Shown: positions 40,780-50,282 of the stretch, piece by piece
How positions within the stretch are numbered: the first letter of the stretch is position 1
How the letters are laid out: each line of letters starts with the position of its first letter
Source of the DNA: Spongiibacter marinus
GTDB lineage: Bacteria; Pseudomonadota; Gammaproteobacteria; Pseudomonadales; Spongiibacteraceae
DNA length: 64,000 nucleotides
Assembly: GCF_016906995.1 (NCBI RefSeq)
Contig: NZ_JAFBBD010000002.1
Coordinates: 271,667 to 335,666 of the forward strand
Reading direction: 5' to 3'
The notes under the pieces: generated by a model
What the model saw: the letters and a program-made list of their open reading frames with translations, nothing else
Told to the model about the DNA's origin: nothing
Databases searched by the model: none
Translations under genes and position numbers: made by a program

Positions 40780-41753
40780 AAAGCCCACTCTTGCTGTTAA
40801 GTTTGCTAATGATGACCGCCTGTAATGACAGTAGCACTGGCGGTGGCAGCGCAAACACGACGTTCACGCCGAGCTGTGTCACGGCACAATGCCGCAGCAA
40901 GCAGCGTTTATTGGAGATCCCCGGCGCGGAGAATGTGTTTTTTACCGACGGTGGCCGTTTGTTTGTCACGGGTAACGCCAATATCTATGAAGTGGTAAAA
41001 GAGTCTGGTGAGTTTCGCGCGCTGCCTCGTTCGGTGGGTACAGACGGTGGCAGTGGTTTTGGTGGTATGGCTCAGCGTGGCGACACGCTCTATGTCAACG
41101 TATTCGACGACGGCGGATTGTGGGCCGCGCGGCTTACCGAAGCCCCTGAGTTTTCTCTTATCCATCCGCTCGGTCTGACTATGCCCAATGGCTTGGCTGC
41201 CGGGCCGAGTGGGGAGCTATATGTTGTTAACGGGCCGCTTGAACTGGGTTTGACGCTGCCTGACCCCAAGGTGGTTAGGGTTCAGTTTTCAGCCAGTGAT
41301 GCCATGCAGGTTGTTGAGCAGAGCGACTGGATCTCGCTAACAGGCTATCAACCCAATGGTATTGCGAGTGTCGGGCGCAGTTTGTTTATTACGGCAAGCC
41401 GACTACTGCCGCCAGCACTCGGTGTGCTACTGCGGGTAGACATTGCCGCTGATGGCTCCGCCGGCGAGCCGGAAGAGCTGTTTCAGTTCACCAGCATTCC
41501 CGACGACTTGAGTGTCGCAGGCGATGCACTGTTGCTCAGTTTTTTCAGTGAGGGCGCTGTCGCGCTGGTCAGTCAGGACGGCGACTTGCTTAGTCGCAGC
41601 GAGCCTCTCAGCTTTGATAGCCCCAGCCAGTTACGCCTGGGTCGCCCACCGCTTTTTGAACCGACAGACATACTCGTCAGTGAGAAAGGCTTACTCATTC
41701 CTAACCCCTTGCCCTACGGCAATGCGCTGTCTCTTTATCGGCTTATTCCCTAG
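40776..41753 (+). CDS. Lipoprotein with beta-propeller (SMP-30/NHL-like) fold
   Basis: 325 residues. A signal peptide ends in the lipobox MTAC, followed by a short Ser/Gly linker. The body repeats short beta-strand motifs of the type (GDTLYVNVFD; SGELYVVNGP; GRSLFITAS), as in NHL/gluconolactonase-type six-bladed propellers. A hydrolase or lactonase role is possible, but no metal ligands can be assigned with confidence. The ATG overlaps the HxlR stop (ATGA), so the regulator and the lipoprotein are made together. Confidence 0.72.
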   Translation: MKSPLLLLSLLMMTACNDSSTGGGSANTTFTPSCVTAQCRSKQRLLEIPGAENVFFTDGGRLFVTGNANIYEVVKESGEFRALPRSVGTDGGSGFGGMAQRGDTLYVNVFDDGGLWAARLTEAPEFSLIHPLGLTMPNGLAAGPSGELYVVNGPLELGLTLPDPKVVRVQFSASDAMQVVEQSDWISLTGYQPNGIASVGRSLFITASRLLPPALGVLLRVDIAADGSAGEPEELFQFTSIPDDLSVAGDALLLSFFSEGAVALVSQDGDLLSRSEPLSFDSPSQLRLGRPPLFEPTDILVSEKGLLIPNPLPYGNALSLYRLIP

Positions 41754-42113
41754 GCGGGACGCATCCATTTTATCGCTGCGTACGTAGACCTTCTTTGGCT
41801 GGCTTACCTAATGCACGCATCTTGCATTGAGTAACTTACTTGCATTTGCCGGTTCGCTGGCAAATGATGTGCGAGCCTTGCTTCAGAAATAATGACGAAG
41901 AATAAAAGTCGAGGTGTCAGGAGAATTGGTCGCTCGGTGTGCGCCTGTGCCCACGGGTAAGCCGCTCAATATCCCATTGAACCGCGATGTTTCGGCAGCG
42001 TCATTTGGCAGCGTAGTCACTGCCAGGAGCAGGCAGCTTAATCGTTCATCATAGAAGTATGCATGTAGTTAACGTCTGGTGCTCAGCCGGTGGATAGCTG
42101 AAGGAGATGCTCC
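41754..42113. other. 360-bp intergenic region, no gene seen
   Basis: No frame with a plausible start and ribosome site is present. The octamer CTTGCATT occurs twice, at 41821-41828 and 41839-41846 (18-bp offset), and a good AAGGAGATGCTCC lies at the 3' end for the following gene. The region could hold a regulated promoter for the DUF1295/TonB receptor operon. Confidence 0.4.
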
Positions 42114-42998
42114 ATGAAGAAGAAATTAATTGCGCTGGCGGTGATCCTGGTGTCGGTGCTGATTGCCGTGGCAATTGCCCTTGCTGGCGGCGATGGTGGC
42201 CTGGAGGTTGCCGGTGTTCCGCTGATGTTGGCCTGCGCGGGGTTGGCGTTTTTCGTGCAGTGGCTGATTTTTGTTCCATCGTATATTTTCCAAACCGAGC
42301 ACTACTACGACCTTACCGGCAGTCTTACCTACCTGGCTGTTATTACGCTTGCGCTGCTGGCGTCGTCGGCCTCATTGGCAGAGGCCGCTCCCCGGTCGAT
42401 ACTGCTCAGTGCAATGGTATTCATTTGGGCATTGCGCCTCGGGCCTTTCTTATTTCGCCGAGTAAAACGTGCGGGTAAAGATGGCCGCTTCGATGAAATT
42501 AAACCTATTTGGTCTCGCTTCTTGGTTACCTGGACGCTGCAGGGACTTTGGGTGTTCGTCACTCTGGCGGCAGCGCTCGCGGCGATCACCAGCTCGCGAG
42601 CGCCTGACATCGATAGTTGGGCGATTGCTGGTGGCTTGGTGTGGCTGGCGGGCTTGTCGATAGAAGCGATCGCCGACGCGCAGAAAACCCGTTTTAACCA
42701 GCAAGCAGAGAACGCCGGTAAATTTATAAATGTTGGCCTGTGGCGTTGGTCGCGCCACCCCAATTACTTCGGCGAGATTGTGCTCTGGCTGGGTGTCGCG
42801 ATTGTGGCGATTCCCAGTTTGCAGGGCTGGCAGTGGGTGACGATGATTTCGCCGTTGTTTGTCGTGGTGCTGCTCACGCGTATTAGCGGCGTACCGCTGC
42901 TTGAGAAACGCGCCGACGATAAGTGGGGTGGTCAAGTGGACTATGAACAATACAAAGCCAATACACCGGTATTGGTGATGCGCCCGCCAGCGCGATAA
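42114..42998 (+). CDS. DUF1295 (steroid-reductase-related) membrane protein
   Basis: 294 residues with seven to eight hydrophobic helices. The family motif is clear: SRHPNYFGEIVLWLGV, with a preceding RFNQQAENAGKFI, and a terminal YEQYKANT. The family is distantly related to steroid 5-alpha-reductases and isoprenylcysteine methyltransferases. Reaction and substrate are unknown. The gene is followed 19 bp later by a TonB receptor, so a role in the metabolism of the imported compound is a reasonable inference. Confidence 0.85.
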   Translation: MKKKLIALAVILVSVLIAVAIALAGGDGGLEVAGVPLMLACAGLAFFVQWLIFVPSYIFQTEHYYDLTGSLTYLAVITLALLASSASLAEAAPRSILLSAMVFIWALRLGPFLFRRVKRAGKDGRFDEIKPIWSRFLVTWTLQGLWVFVTLAAALAAITSSRAPDIDSWAIAGGLVWLAGLSIEAIADAQKTRFNQQAENAGKFINVGLWRWSRHPNYFGEIVLWLGVAIVAIPSLQGWQWVTMISPLFVVVLLTRISGVPLLEKRADDKWGGQVDYEQYKANTPVLVMRPPAR

Positions 42999-43017
42999 GA
43001 CTGAGGCCAGTGGATAA

Positions 43018-45279
43018 ATGATGAAGAAGCGATTGCTTGCTAGTGTATTTTGTCTGTTGAGCACAGACTTGATGGCGCGCTCACCGGTGCTCGAAGAGAT
43101 CGTTATTACCGCGCAAAAACGTGAAGAAAGCCTCCAGGAGGTGCCGATATCGGTGGTGGCGATGTCGGCGGAAATGATGGCAGATGCCAATATTGGCAAT
43201 ATGGAAGACATCTCCAACTTCACGCCTAATCTCAGCGTTTTTAGTCATGCGCCTTTTACCAGCCTGCAGGTGCGGGGCTTGGGCTCGCCCTTTGATAAAG
43301 GCTTTGAACAATCGGCTGGCCTGTTTTTGGATGGGGTCTACCTCGGCCGCCTGGCGTTTCTTGATGCGGCCTTTCTCGATGTGGCCTCGGTGGAAATTCT
43401 GCGAGGCCCTCAGGGCACACTTTTTGGTAAAAATACGATCTCAGGTGCGATCAGTATTCGCTCCAACCAGCCCAGCCAGGAGTTGGAATTCTCAGGTGAG
43501 CTGGTAACGGGCGAAGAAGACCTCGATAAATACAGCGTAACCGCGAACATTCCTATTAACGACAGGCTGGCATTACGCGCCTCTGGCTTAATTAACCAGC
43601 GCGATGGCGCCGTGTACAACACCACCCTGGACCGCGATGAGGGCAGTGTCGATGCGCGTATTGGTCGCGTGCAGCTGCGCTGGGATATTGCCGACTGGCT
43701 GGATGTTACCTTCGCCGCGGCCGATACTAATCAGGAGTTTCGTCTCGGTAGTTTTCAGGTGCAAATCGCAACGCCCGAGCAGTTTCAGCTGATGCAGTTC
43801 TATGACCCGCGTGTTGAATTGGACCCCTCCAATGAGTTGAGCTCGCAGGACTATCCTGCTGAGACTTACCAAAATGGCAATAAATACGATATCCGGTTCA
43901 ACGCCCAGCTGTGGGGGCATGAATTTGCCTGGATAAATTCGCTGACCACCATCGCAGAGGAGTCCAATAGCGACTTGGATTTTTCACCTATTCCTCTGCT
44001 GTATTTTTTGAACGCTGAGGATTATGAACAGCTGAGCAGCGAGCTGCGCATTGTCTCTCCGCTGGGCATGTTTGACGGTAAGTTTGATTACGTGGCGGGT
44101 ATTTACGCCGCCACCAGCGATACCCGTATTCGCGTGATTATCGACGCCGCGCCGAATCCTGAAGATTTGTTGACAGGACTATCGGCAACCAGTGGACTGC
44201 TGGCGAGTCTCGACCCCATTTTGGCCTCAGTGATTGGCGGTGGGCCGGGAGAGAGGCTGTTGATTGACGGCTACCAGGAAAACCTCAGTACGGCGGCTTA
44301 CGCGCAGGCAAGCTGGCATTTTTCGCCGGAGTGGACGTTAACCGGTGGTATTCGTGTGTCGCGTGAAGAGAAGGACGTCGACCAACAGCTGCAAATGTTC
44401 ACCGCGGGCACCGATATCGATGGCCCCATCTTTACTCAGCTGGTCACCGCTGAGGAATATCGCCTTATCGATAAACGCGTCGATGAAGATGTTAGCCCCA
44501 AGTTGTCGCTCAGTTGGATTCCGGGTGACGATATTACGTTTTATGGCAGCGCGGCGGCGGGGTTTAAAAGCGGTGGCTACAGTGGTTCTGCGGTTCGCGC
44601 TGAAATAACCGAAGTAGAACCTGAGTCCTCGCTGACCTATGAGCTAGGCGCGAAAGCCCGTTTCTTCGGTGGCGCAGCTTCACTCAATTTCGCCACGTTT
44701 TACACGGAATTCGAAGACCTTCAGCTTACTATTTTTGAAGGCAATGTCAGTCGCATCTCCAATGCAGCGGGGGCGATCTCCAAAGGTGCCGAGTTGGAAT
44801 CGGCCTTCGTGACGCCCTGGGGTATTTCAGGCAACCTCGCCGTTGCCTATCTTGATGCCAGTTTTACCGACTATGAAAATGGCCCTTGTCCCGCTGGTGA
44901 AGACACGCCCTGTGACCTAACCGGGCGACCGTTGGCGAATGCGCCGTTGTGGAAAGCAAATTTCAGCGTGAATTATTTTCATGACCTCGGTGAATGGCCG
45001 GTGAACGTGCTGTTTGGCGTCGACGTGCTATATGAAGACGATAAGTACCTGCAGGCCGACCAGGATCCGATAGATTTTCAAAGTGAGTTTGGTACCTATA
45101 ATCTGCGCCTGCGCGTCGCCGATGACGACGAGCAGTGGTCATTGCAGGCATTTTTGCGCAATGCCGGTGACAAACATGCGCTGGAAGGCAGCGGCGATAT
45201 TCCCACACTCAGTGGCGCGCATTTTGGAAAGGCAATTGCGCCGCGTCAGTTAGATGTCAGCCTGAAGTATCGGCTTTAA
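43018..45279 (+). CDS. TonB-dependent outer-membrane receptor
   Basis: 753 residues. A short signal peptide (ending around DLMARS) precedes the TonB box EEIVITAQKREES, then a plug with QEVPISVVAM and the LRGPQGTLFGKNTISGA block, and a beta-barrel whose final strand ends LKYRL. It is the same family as the receptor at 3817 but clearly diverged. ATG 43018 is immediately followed by a second ATG. Partnership with the DUF1295 gene suggests uptake of a hydrophobic organic compound; iron transport is less likely because no Fur-type site is apparent. Confidence 0.93.
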   Translation: MMKKRLLASVFCLLSTDLMARSPVLEEIVITAQKREESLQEVPISVVAMSAEMMADANIGNMEDISNFTPNLSVFSHAPFTSLQVRGLGSPFDKGFEQSAGLFLDGVYLGRLAFLDAAFLDVASVEILRGPQGTLFGKNTISGAISIRSNQPSQELEFSGELVTGEEDLDKYSVTANIPINDRLALRASGLINQRDGAVYNTTLDRDEGSVDARIGRVQLRWDIADWLDVTFAAADTNQEFRLGSFQVQIATPEQFQLMQFYDPRVELDPSNELSSQDYPAETYQNGNKYDIRFNAQLWGHEFAWINSLTTIAEESNSDLDFSPIPLLYFLNAEDYEQLSSELRIVSPLGMFDGKFDYVAGIYAATSDTRIRVIIDAAPNPEDLLTGLSATSGLLASLDPILASVIGGGPGERLLIDGYQENLSTAAYAQASWHFSPEWTLTGGIRVSREEKDVDQQLQMFTAGTDIDGPIFTQLVTAEEYRLIDKRVDEDVSPKLSLSWIPGDDITFYGSAAAGFKSGGYSGSAVRAEITEVEPESSLTYELGAKARFFGGAASLNFATFYTEFEDLQLTIFEGNVSRISNAAGAISKGAELESAFVTPWGISGNLAVAYLDASFTDYENGPCPAGEDTPCDLTGRPLANAPLWKANFSVNYFHDLGEWPVNVLFGVDVLYEDDKYLQADQDPIDFQSEFGTYNLRLRVADDDEQWSLQAFLRNAGDKHALEGSGDIPTLSGAHFGKAIAPRQLDVSLKYRL

Positions 45280-45283
45280 TAAC

Positions 45284-45302
45284 GGCGCCGCGGGGCGGCG
45301 CC
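45284..45302 (+). terminator. GC-rich hairpin after the TonB receptor
   Basis: GGCGCCG-CGGGG-CGGCGCC is a perfect 7-bp stem with a 5-nt loop, directly after the receptor stop. No T-tract follows, so it may be a Rho-related or processing hairpin rather than an intrinsic terminator. Confidence 0.45.
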
Positions 45303-45313
45303 GAATGGCTGAG

Positions 45314-45403
45314 TTAATCGCTGTTTCTGCGTTTTTCGCGCTTCTCGCGGCGTTTATCCTTCAGCGATTTTTGGGCGGTTTTTTTCGGCTTTTCTTTGGC
45401 CAT
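45314..45403 (-). CDS. 29-residue basic protein
   Basis: GGGAG lies 7 nt before ATG 45403 and the frame encodes MAKEKPKKTAQKSLKDKR followed by an Arg/Lys/Glu-rich tail. About half the residues are charged and there is no hydrophobic core, so it would be disordered or nucleic-acid bound. Similar small KR-rich proteins are annotated near other genes in marine gammaproteobacteria, but I cannot name this one. Confidence 0.6.
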   Translation of the reverse strand: MAKEKPKKTAQKSLKDKRREKREKRRNSD

Positions 45404-45529
45404 GTTTATTCTCCCACGATCCAGCGCCATGCTGCGCCGCGTTGCGAGCGCTGCTGATCGCATTCATGTATGAATAAAAAAGCGTGCGGCGCGATAAACG
45501 CTCCATAACGGGTTTCCCTCCATCGATGA

Positions 45530-45925
45530 TTAGCGGTAGAAATGCAGCAGTCGGAACGTTACCGAGCGGCGGGCCATCTTGATGGACAGCTCTGCGCCGA
45601 GTGGCTGTTGGTAAACGGCCCTGCCCAGCGGCGAAAACACAGAAAGGTGGTAGTGCCTGAGTGTCACGTCTTTTGGTAACACCAATTTGACGCACAGTAA
45701 TTCGTTAAATTCGCCGCATTCAAGTAGAACGTGATCACCCAGTTGTACCCGGTTATCTCCCACAGATGCCTGCTCGAGCCGGCACAATATTGCCAGTAAC
45801 TCAGCGGGCTGGCTGAAAATTGGCGTGTCGGACAGAAGCCCGGATAAGCGTTGTACAGGGAGCAGCGATTCACGTTTGTCGGCGATGTTGCGCTTGGTAG
45901 TTTGGGTAGTCTCGCGAGAAGACAT
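45530..45925 (-). CDS. GreA/GreB-family (Rnk-like) protein
   Basis: 131 residues with the C-terminal FKBP-like domain of GreA/Rnk: VQLGDHVLLECGEF, LCVKLVLPKDV and the signature SVFSPLGRAVYQQPLGAE. The N-terminal coiled-coil of GreA is missing, as in Rnk, the nucleoside-diphosphate-kinase regulator that binds RNA polymerase. GGAGG precedes ATG 45925. It probably binds the RNA polymerase secondary channel or regulates metabolism in that way. Confidence 0.78.
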   Translation of the reverse strand: MSSRETTQTTKRNIADKRESLLPVQRLSGLLSDTPIFSQPAELLAILCRLEQASVGDNRVQLGDHVLLECGEFNELLCVKLVLPKDVTLRHYHLSVFSPLGRAVYQQPLGAELSIKMARRSVTFRLLHFYR

Positions 45926-46116
45926 GTCGACCCTCCAATGGTGAAAACAAGGTGTTTGCCTTCATGCCGGAGAGCGAACTAACTCCCCGGCTTAGGAGAG
46001 AAATTTGAGTGGTGTTGTGCAGGTCTTGAGCTTGCGTTTCATGGTTGCCGGGAAGTCGATGAGTGAGCTGACAGCATAGCCCGGCCAAAATAAAAGGCAA
46101 GGGCGCGGTTGGGGAG

Positions 46117-46152
46117 TTGACGCCACTTACAAATTAAATGATAATAGTTCGC
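46117..46152 (+). promoter_or_regulatory. Promoter with overlapping Fur box for the haem operon
   Basis: TTGACG (46117-46122), 17 bp, GATAAT (46140-46145). The -10 box lies inside TTAAATGATAATAGTTCGC (46134-46152), which matches 12 of 19 positions of the E. coli Fur-box consensus. Fur-Fe would block RNA polymerase here. Confidence 0.72.
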
Positions 46153-46174
46153 ATTAACGTTTAGGGAGTTTGAT

Positions 46175-46339
46175 GTGGAACCGGATCGCCGCTCAAGCCA
46201 GCGCTATGTCACGATTCGTGACAACGTTGTGCAGAGTTCGCAGTTGCTTTGCAAGGAAGGCCCGTTGCGTATTTTGCACGCCGGCGAGCAATATCAACTG
46301 CGAATTACTCGTCAGGGAAAATTGATTTTAACCAAGTAA
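46175..46339 (+). CDS. hemP: Haemin uptake protein HemP
   Basis: 54 residues from GTG 46175, with AGGGAG upstream. The C-terminus matches the HemP/HmuP family exactly in pattern: SSQLL, then ILHAGEQYQLRITRQGKLILTK. This small protein usually activates or is required for haem-receptor expression or uptake. It is the first gene after the Fur-regulated promoter and is 62 bp upstream of the haem receptor. The overlapping ATG at 46173 is in another frame. The gene is short enough to be missed by most gene callers. Confidence 0.88.
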   Translation: MEPDRRSSQRYVTIRDNVVQSSQLLCKEGPLRILHAGEQYQLRITRQGKLILTK

Positions 46340-46401
46340 TTTCATCTCAAAATTAGGCCAGCCAGCACGTCGCCAGCAACGCCATCGTATTTGGAGCAAC
46401 T

Positions 46402-48531
46402 ATGCGAATTGCGCGACTGGGGCTGCTGGCAGGCAGTCTTACTATTCTTCCTGTGCTCGCCGATAGTCAAGGTGAGCCCGCCGATACGGCACTGCTTAGC
46501 ACCGATAAATTAACCGTGTACGCCACCCGCTCAGCGCGCGACAGCCATCGCTTGCCGCTGATGAGCAACGTTGTTGATGCGCGTTCGGCTGAGCATGCCT
46601 CTGCCTCACGAGTGGCCGATATTTTCGATAGCCTGGCGTCGGTAGAGGTTGCGGGCAGTGCGCGCCGCAATGGTCAAACACTGGTGATGCGCGGTTACGA
46701 CAGCGACGGCGTGCTCGTGTTGCTCGACGGTGTTCGCCAGCGTTTTGAATCCGGGCACGACGGTGCCTTCTTTGTCGACCCCGCGCTGTTGCGGCGGGTG
46801 GAGGTGATACGCGGAGCGAGTTCCATGCTCTATGGCTCCGGCGGGCTCGGCGGTGTGGTGGCGATGGAAACGGTCGACGCGGTGGATTTGCTGGCGCCGG
46901 GCGAGCAGGTCGGCGGTCAGCTGGCGGCGGGTTATCAGTCTGTCGACAACGAACGCAGCCAGACCGCCAGTGTATTTGGTCGCACCGCCGCCATGGATGG
47001 TTTGCTGTCAGTGAGTCGACGCGAGTCGGGTGACGTCGATCTTTCTGACGGCAGCACACTGCCGGCCGATGATGAGGTGCTCAGCGGCTTGTTCAAGCTG
47101 GGCATAACACTGGCAGATTTTCACAGCTTGAAACTCAGTGCCCAGCACTATCGCGGCGACGCTGAAGAGCCTAACAATCCCCAGCTGGGAGTTGGCGACG
47201 ATCACAGTGAGGAGCTGGTGGATAAACGCATTGACTCGACCTTGTGGCGCCTCGGTTATCGCTATGAGAACCCAGACCACGAGGGCGTTAATCTCGACGC
47301 TCAGATCTATCGCGTAGACACGGACCTGGAGGAAACACTGACCGTCGCCACCGGCATGGGTGCGCAGGGTGACGAGCGTCGACGTCAATTGATCACCGAT
47401 GGTGTGAAGTTGGAAAACAAACAGCTGTGGCAGTCGGGTGACAGCGTCACGGTGTATGGCATTGAGGCCTACCGAGAGGAGCAGCGCGGTTCAGATTCCG
47501 CAAACGGTGAAGCCAACGGTATCCCCGACGCCAAGGCGGACTTTGCCGCCGTGTACGCCCAGCAAGAGTGGCAGTGGCAGAATGCGGCGGGGCAGTGGTT
47601 GCTGCTCGCCGGTGCTCGCTACGACCGCTACCGCTCCAAACGTCAGGGCGAGGGGGCTGTATCGGGTGGCGCGGGCTGGCCGTTGCCATTTCCTCTGCCG
47701 GGCAGTGCGAGTGATCCGGATCCGGCGAGCTCAATTGATGCGTCCAAGTGGTCGCCAAGGTTTGGTGTCAGCCTTGCGCCAAAGGACTGGCTGCTGCTGT
47801 TTGCCAATTATACCGGGGCATTTCGCGCGCCGACGATGACCGAAATTTACGCGACGGGAAATCACTTCTGCTTAAACATTCCCGGTGCGGGCGGTTGTAA
47901 CCGCTTTGTGCCTAACCCAAACCTAAAGCCGGAAACCAATTTGACCGCAGAGCTGGGGATGGGCTTGAGCTTTCAAAATGTTTGGCGAGAGGGGGATGCC
48001 CTGAATGTTAAAGCGGCTTACTTCAATGTTGATGCCGAAGACTACATCGACCTGGAGGTGAACTTCGTTCCGCCGTTTTCTGGTCAACCCTGTTGCGGCA
48101 CAACACAATCTCGCAATATTTCTGATGCGGTTATTCGGGGTTGGGATGCCACTGCCGACTACCGACTTGGGCCCTGGCAACTGGGTTTGAGTGTGGCATA
48201 TAGCACGGGTAAGAACAGCCGAACCGACGAGTATCTGGTTAGCAATCAGCCGCGTACCGCCGCGATCAGTCTGGCCTACGAGGTCGCTGCGATTAACACC
48301 GAGATCGGTTTGCGTAGTCGCTTTGCTGACTCCACCAGCAAGGTGCCACAGGACGAGCTGCGGCGCGATAGCTACCAGGTTCACGATGTTTATGCTCGCT
48401 GGTCACCGGTGGAGTCGCTGACGGTTGATCTCGGCGTTAACAACCTTACCGACGAGACCTACCAACGGCCCGTTGCACTCACTGCCGCGCCGGAGCGTAA
48501 CCTAACGGCGAGAGTGAGTTATCAATGGTAG
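46402..48531 (+). CDS. hmuR: TonB-dependent haem/haemoglobin receptor
   Basis: 709 residues: a signal peptide, a TonB-box region (LTVYATRSARD), a plug (RGYDSDGVLVLLDGVRQ, IRGASSMLYGSGGLGG) and a barrel that carries both FRAPTMTEIY and VPNPNLKPE. The FRAP and NPNL motifs flank the conserved His loop of haem receptors (HuvA, PhuR, HmuR). It transports haem across the outer membrane, energised by the TonB-ExbBD encoded in the same operon. The stop overlaps the tonB start by 7 bp. Confidence 0.92.
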   Translation: MRIARLGLLAGSLTILPVLADSQGEPADTALLSTDKLTVYATRSARDSHRLPLMSNVVDARSAEHASASRVADIFDSLASVEVAGSARRNGQTLVMRGYDSDGVLVLLDGVRQRFESGHDGAFFVDPALLRRVEVIRGASSMLYGSGGLGGVVAMETVDAVDLLAPGEQVGGQLAAGYQSVDNERSQTASVFGRTAAMDGLLSVSRRESGDVDLSDGSTLPADDEVLSGLFKLGITLADFHSLKLSAQHYRGDAEEPNNPQLGVGDDHSEELVDKRIDSTLWRLGYRYENPDHEGVNLDAQIYRVDTDLEETLTVATGMGAQGDERRRQLITDGVKLENKQLWQSGDSVTVYGIEAYREEQRGSDSANGEANGIPDAKADFAAVYAQQEWQWQNAAGQWLLLAGARYDRYRSKRQGEGAVSGGAGWPLPFPLPGSASDPDPASSIDASKWSPRFGVSLAPKDWLLLFANYTGAFRAPTMTEIYATGNHFCLNIPGAGGCNRFVPNPNLKPETNLTAELGMGLSFQNVWREGDALNVKAAYFNVDAEDYIDLEVNFVPPFSGQPCCGTTQSRNISDAVIRGWDATADYRLGPWQLGLSVAYSTGKNSRTDEYLVSNQPRTAAISLAYEVAAINTEIGLRSRFADSTSKVPQDELRRDSYQVHDVYARWSPVESLTVDLGVNNLTDETYQRPVALTAAPERNLTARVSYQW

Positions 48532-49235
48532 TGTCGTCGGGCACCTACCCAGCGCGGGTGTGCCAGGGGCTTAGTGCCGCTGGCGCACTTGCGGCGTTGT
48601 GGCTAATGCACGTACTTGCGCCGGCGTTGCTACCCGACACGGCGCCGGTTTCCGTCGCTGTTCCCGTGGGTGTAAATCTGGTGTCACCATCATTTCAGCC
48701 GGAATCAGAAAACACGGCGGATAACGCAACAGCAAACGAGCCAGCATCGCAGGCGTCGCCGCCGGTTCAACAAGCGCTCGCTGCGCCCCCGCGAGAAAAA
48801 TCGTTTGCACAGCCCGCCCGCCATCGATCACCACCGGCACCGCGGCGCACCCGACGTGAGGCCCAACAAACTCAGCAGCGCGAACCAATATCACAAGCCT
48901 CACCGCAGGAAAGCGAGGTAGCCGATGCCGTTGCCGCGCAACAGCAAACCCAAAATCAGGCGTCGACGCCCACCGCGTTGGCCGAGGCTGAGGTGGTTGA
49001 GCGACGAGCGCCGCGCTATCCGCGCCGTGCCGTTGAGCTGGGTATGCAGGGCATGGTGGTTCTGCATGTGTTGATCGACAGTGGTGGTGCGCTGCGCGAT
49101 GTGAAGGTGGCTGAGTCTTCTGGTTTTGGTTTGCTGGATAAGGCCGCGCTTGCCGCGGTATCTCGGTGGCGCTTTGCCCCAGGCCCCATGCAGGGACAGT
49201 GGATGCGAGTACCCATCGAATTTTTACTCAATTGA
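48525..49235 (+). CDS. tonB: TonB energy transducer
   Basis: 236 residues. An N-terminal anchor is followed by a periplasmic spacer rich in Pro, Gln, Ala and Arg, and by the C-terminal TonB domain (APRYPRRAVELGMQGMVVL, then SSGFGLLDKAALAAV and WRFAPG). It transmits the proton-motive force from ExbB/ExbD to the haem receptor. Gene order and overlaps show it is dedicated to this operon, although it could also serve other receptors in the window. Confidence 0.92.
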   Translation: MVVSSGTYPARVCQGLSAAGALAALWLMHVLAPALLPDTAPVSVAVPVGVNLVSPSFQPESENTADNATANEPASQASPPVQQALAAPPREKSFAQPARHRSPPAPRRTRREAQQTQQREPISQASPQESEVADAVAAQQQTQNQASTPTALAEAEVVERRAPRYPRRAVELGMQGMVVLHVLIDSGGALRDVKVAESSGFGLLDKAALAAVSRWRFAPGPMQGQWMRVPIEFLLN

Positions 49236-49247
49236 TATGGAGGGTGT

Positions 49248-50282
49248 ATGGATACCTTAGTAAAGGACGGCCAGAGTTTGCTGCAGCGCTACGAAGCACT
49301 GCAGCAACAAGGGAAAACACTTCGTGCGCGCAATGCCGCTGAATCGCTGGGAGTGTCAGAGGCGGAGTTGGTCGCCAGTCGTATTGGCCTTGGCGTCACA
49401 CGTTTACGCAATGATGCGAAGGCGATACTGAAAGAGGTAAAAACACTGGGCGAGGTAATGGCCCTGACCCGTAATGAACACTGTGTGCATGAACGCAAAG
49501 GCTGCTACCAAAAAATCGGTTTCAACGGCAGCATGGGCCTTGCTGTAAACGAAGAGATTGACCTGCGACTATTCATGCACCATTGGTCGAGTATTTTCGC
49601 GGTCGAGGAATCTGGCCGTCACAGTCTGCAGTTTTTTGATCGTTCGGGAACCGCGGCCCACAAAATCTATTTGACCGACGCTTCGGACGCCGCCGCGTAT
49701 CGAGCCCTGGTCAGCAAATTTTCTGACTGCCCTCAGGTTGAAGAGCTGGCGTTGGAGGCCTACCCCGAGCCGTCGCCGCCTCTCGCTGACAGTGACATTG
49801 ATATTCAGGGACTCGAGAGCGCGTGGCGGGCGCTGAAAGACACCCACGATTTTCACGCCTTACTCGCGACCTACAAGGTGCAGCGTGAGCAGGCCTTGCG
49901 CTTGGTCAGCGACGATCTTGCGAAGCCGCTCAGCACAGAATCTCCCTGTCGTCTGCTTGAAGCGGCGCGCGATAGCCAATGTGAAATTATGGTGTTTGTA
50001 GGCAACCGCGCCTGCATTCAGATTCACAGTGGCCCGGTTACTAATCTGCGCGCGACACCGGGGTGGTTTAACGTATTGGATCCACGTTTCAATCTTCACC
50101 TTAAGGAAGATGCGGTCGCCGCGTGCTGGCTTACTCGCAAGCCCACCGTCGATGGTGTGGTCTCCGCGTTGGAGGTCTATGGCGCGGGCGGTGAACTGAT
50201 CGTCACATTCTTTGGGCGCCGCAAACCCGGTCAACCCGAATTGCCGCTGTGGCGCGAATTGTTGCAGACCTTGGCTGACTGA
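49248..50282 (+). CDS. hmuS: HmuS/HemS/ChuS-type haemin-degrading factor
   Basis: 344 residues, the normal length for this cytoplasmic haem-binding protein, which is a two-fold repeat. The family features are visible: NEHCVHERKGCYQKI, LFMHHWSSIFAVEE, FFDRSGTAAHKIY, IQIHSGPVTNL and the LHLKEDAV segment. It traffics or breaks open haem, releasing iron. GGAGGGTGT precedes ATG 49248, and the stop overlaps the exbB start. Confidence 0.9.
   Translation: MDTLVKDGQSLLQRYEALQQQGKTLRARNAAESLGVSEAELVASRIGLGVTRLRNDAKAILKEVKTLGEVMALTRNEHCVHERKGCYQKIGFNGSMGLAVNEEIDLRLFMHHWSSIFAVEESGRHSLQFFDRSGTAAHKIYLTDASDAAAYRALVSKFSDCPQVEELALEAYPEPSPPLADSDIDIQGLESAWRALKDTHDFHALLATYKVQREQALRLVSDDLAKPLSTESPCRLLEAARDSQCEIMVFVGNRACIQIHSGPVTNLRATPGWFNVLDPRFNLHLKEDAVAACWLTRKPTVDGVVSALEVYGAGGELIVTFFGRRKPGQPELPLWRELLQTLAD

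Noticed and set aside
41754-42113. A possible gene in the 360-bp spacer
   Set aside because: No frame has a start with a ribosome site and coding-like content.
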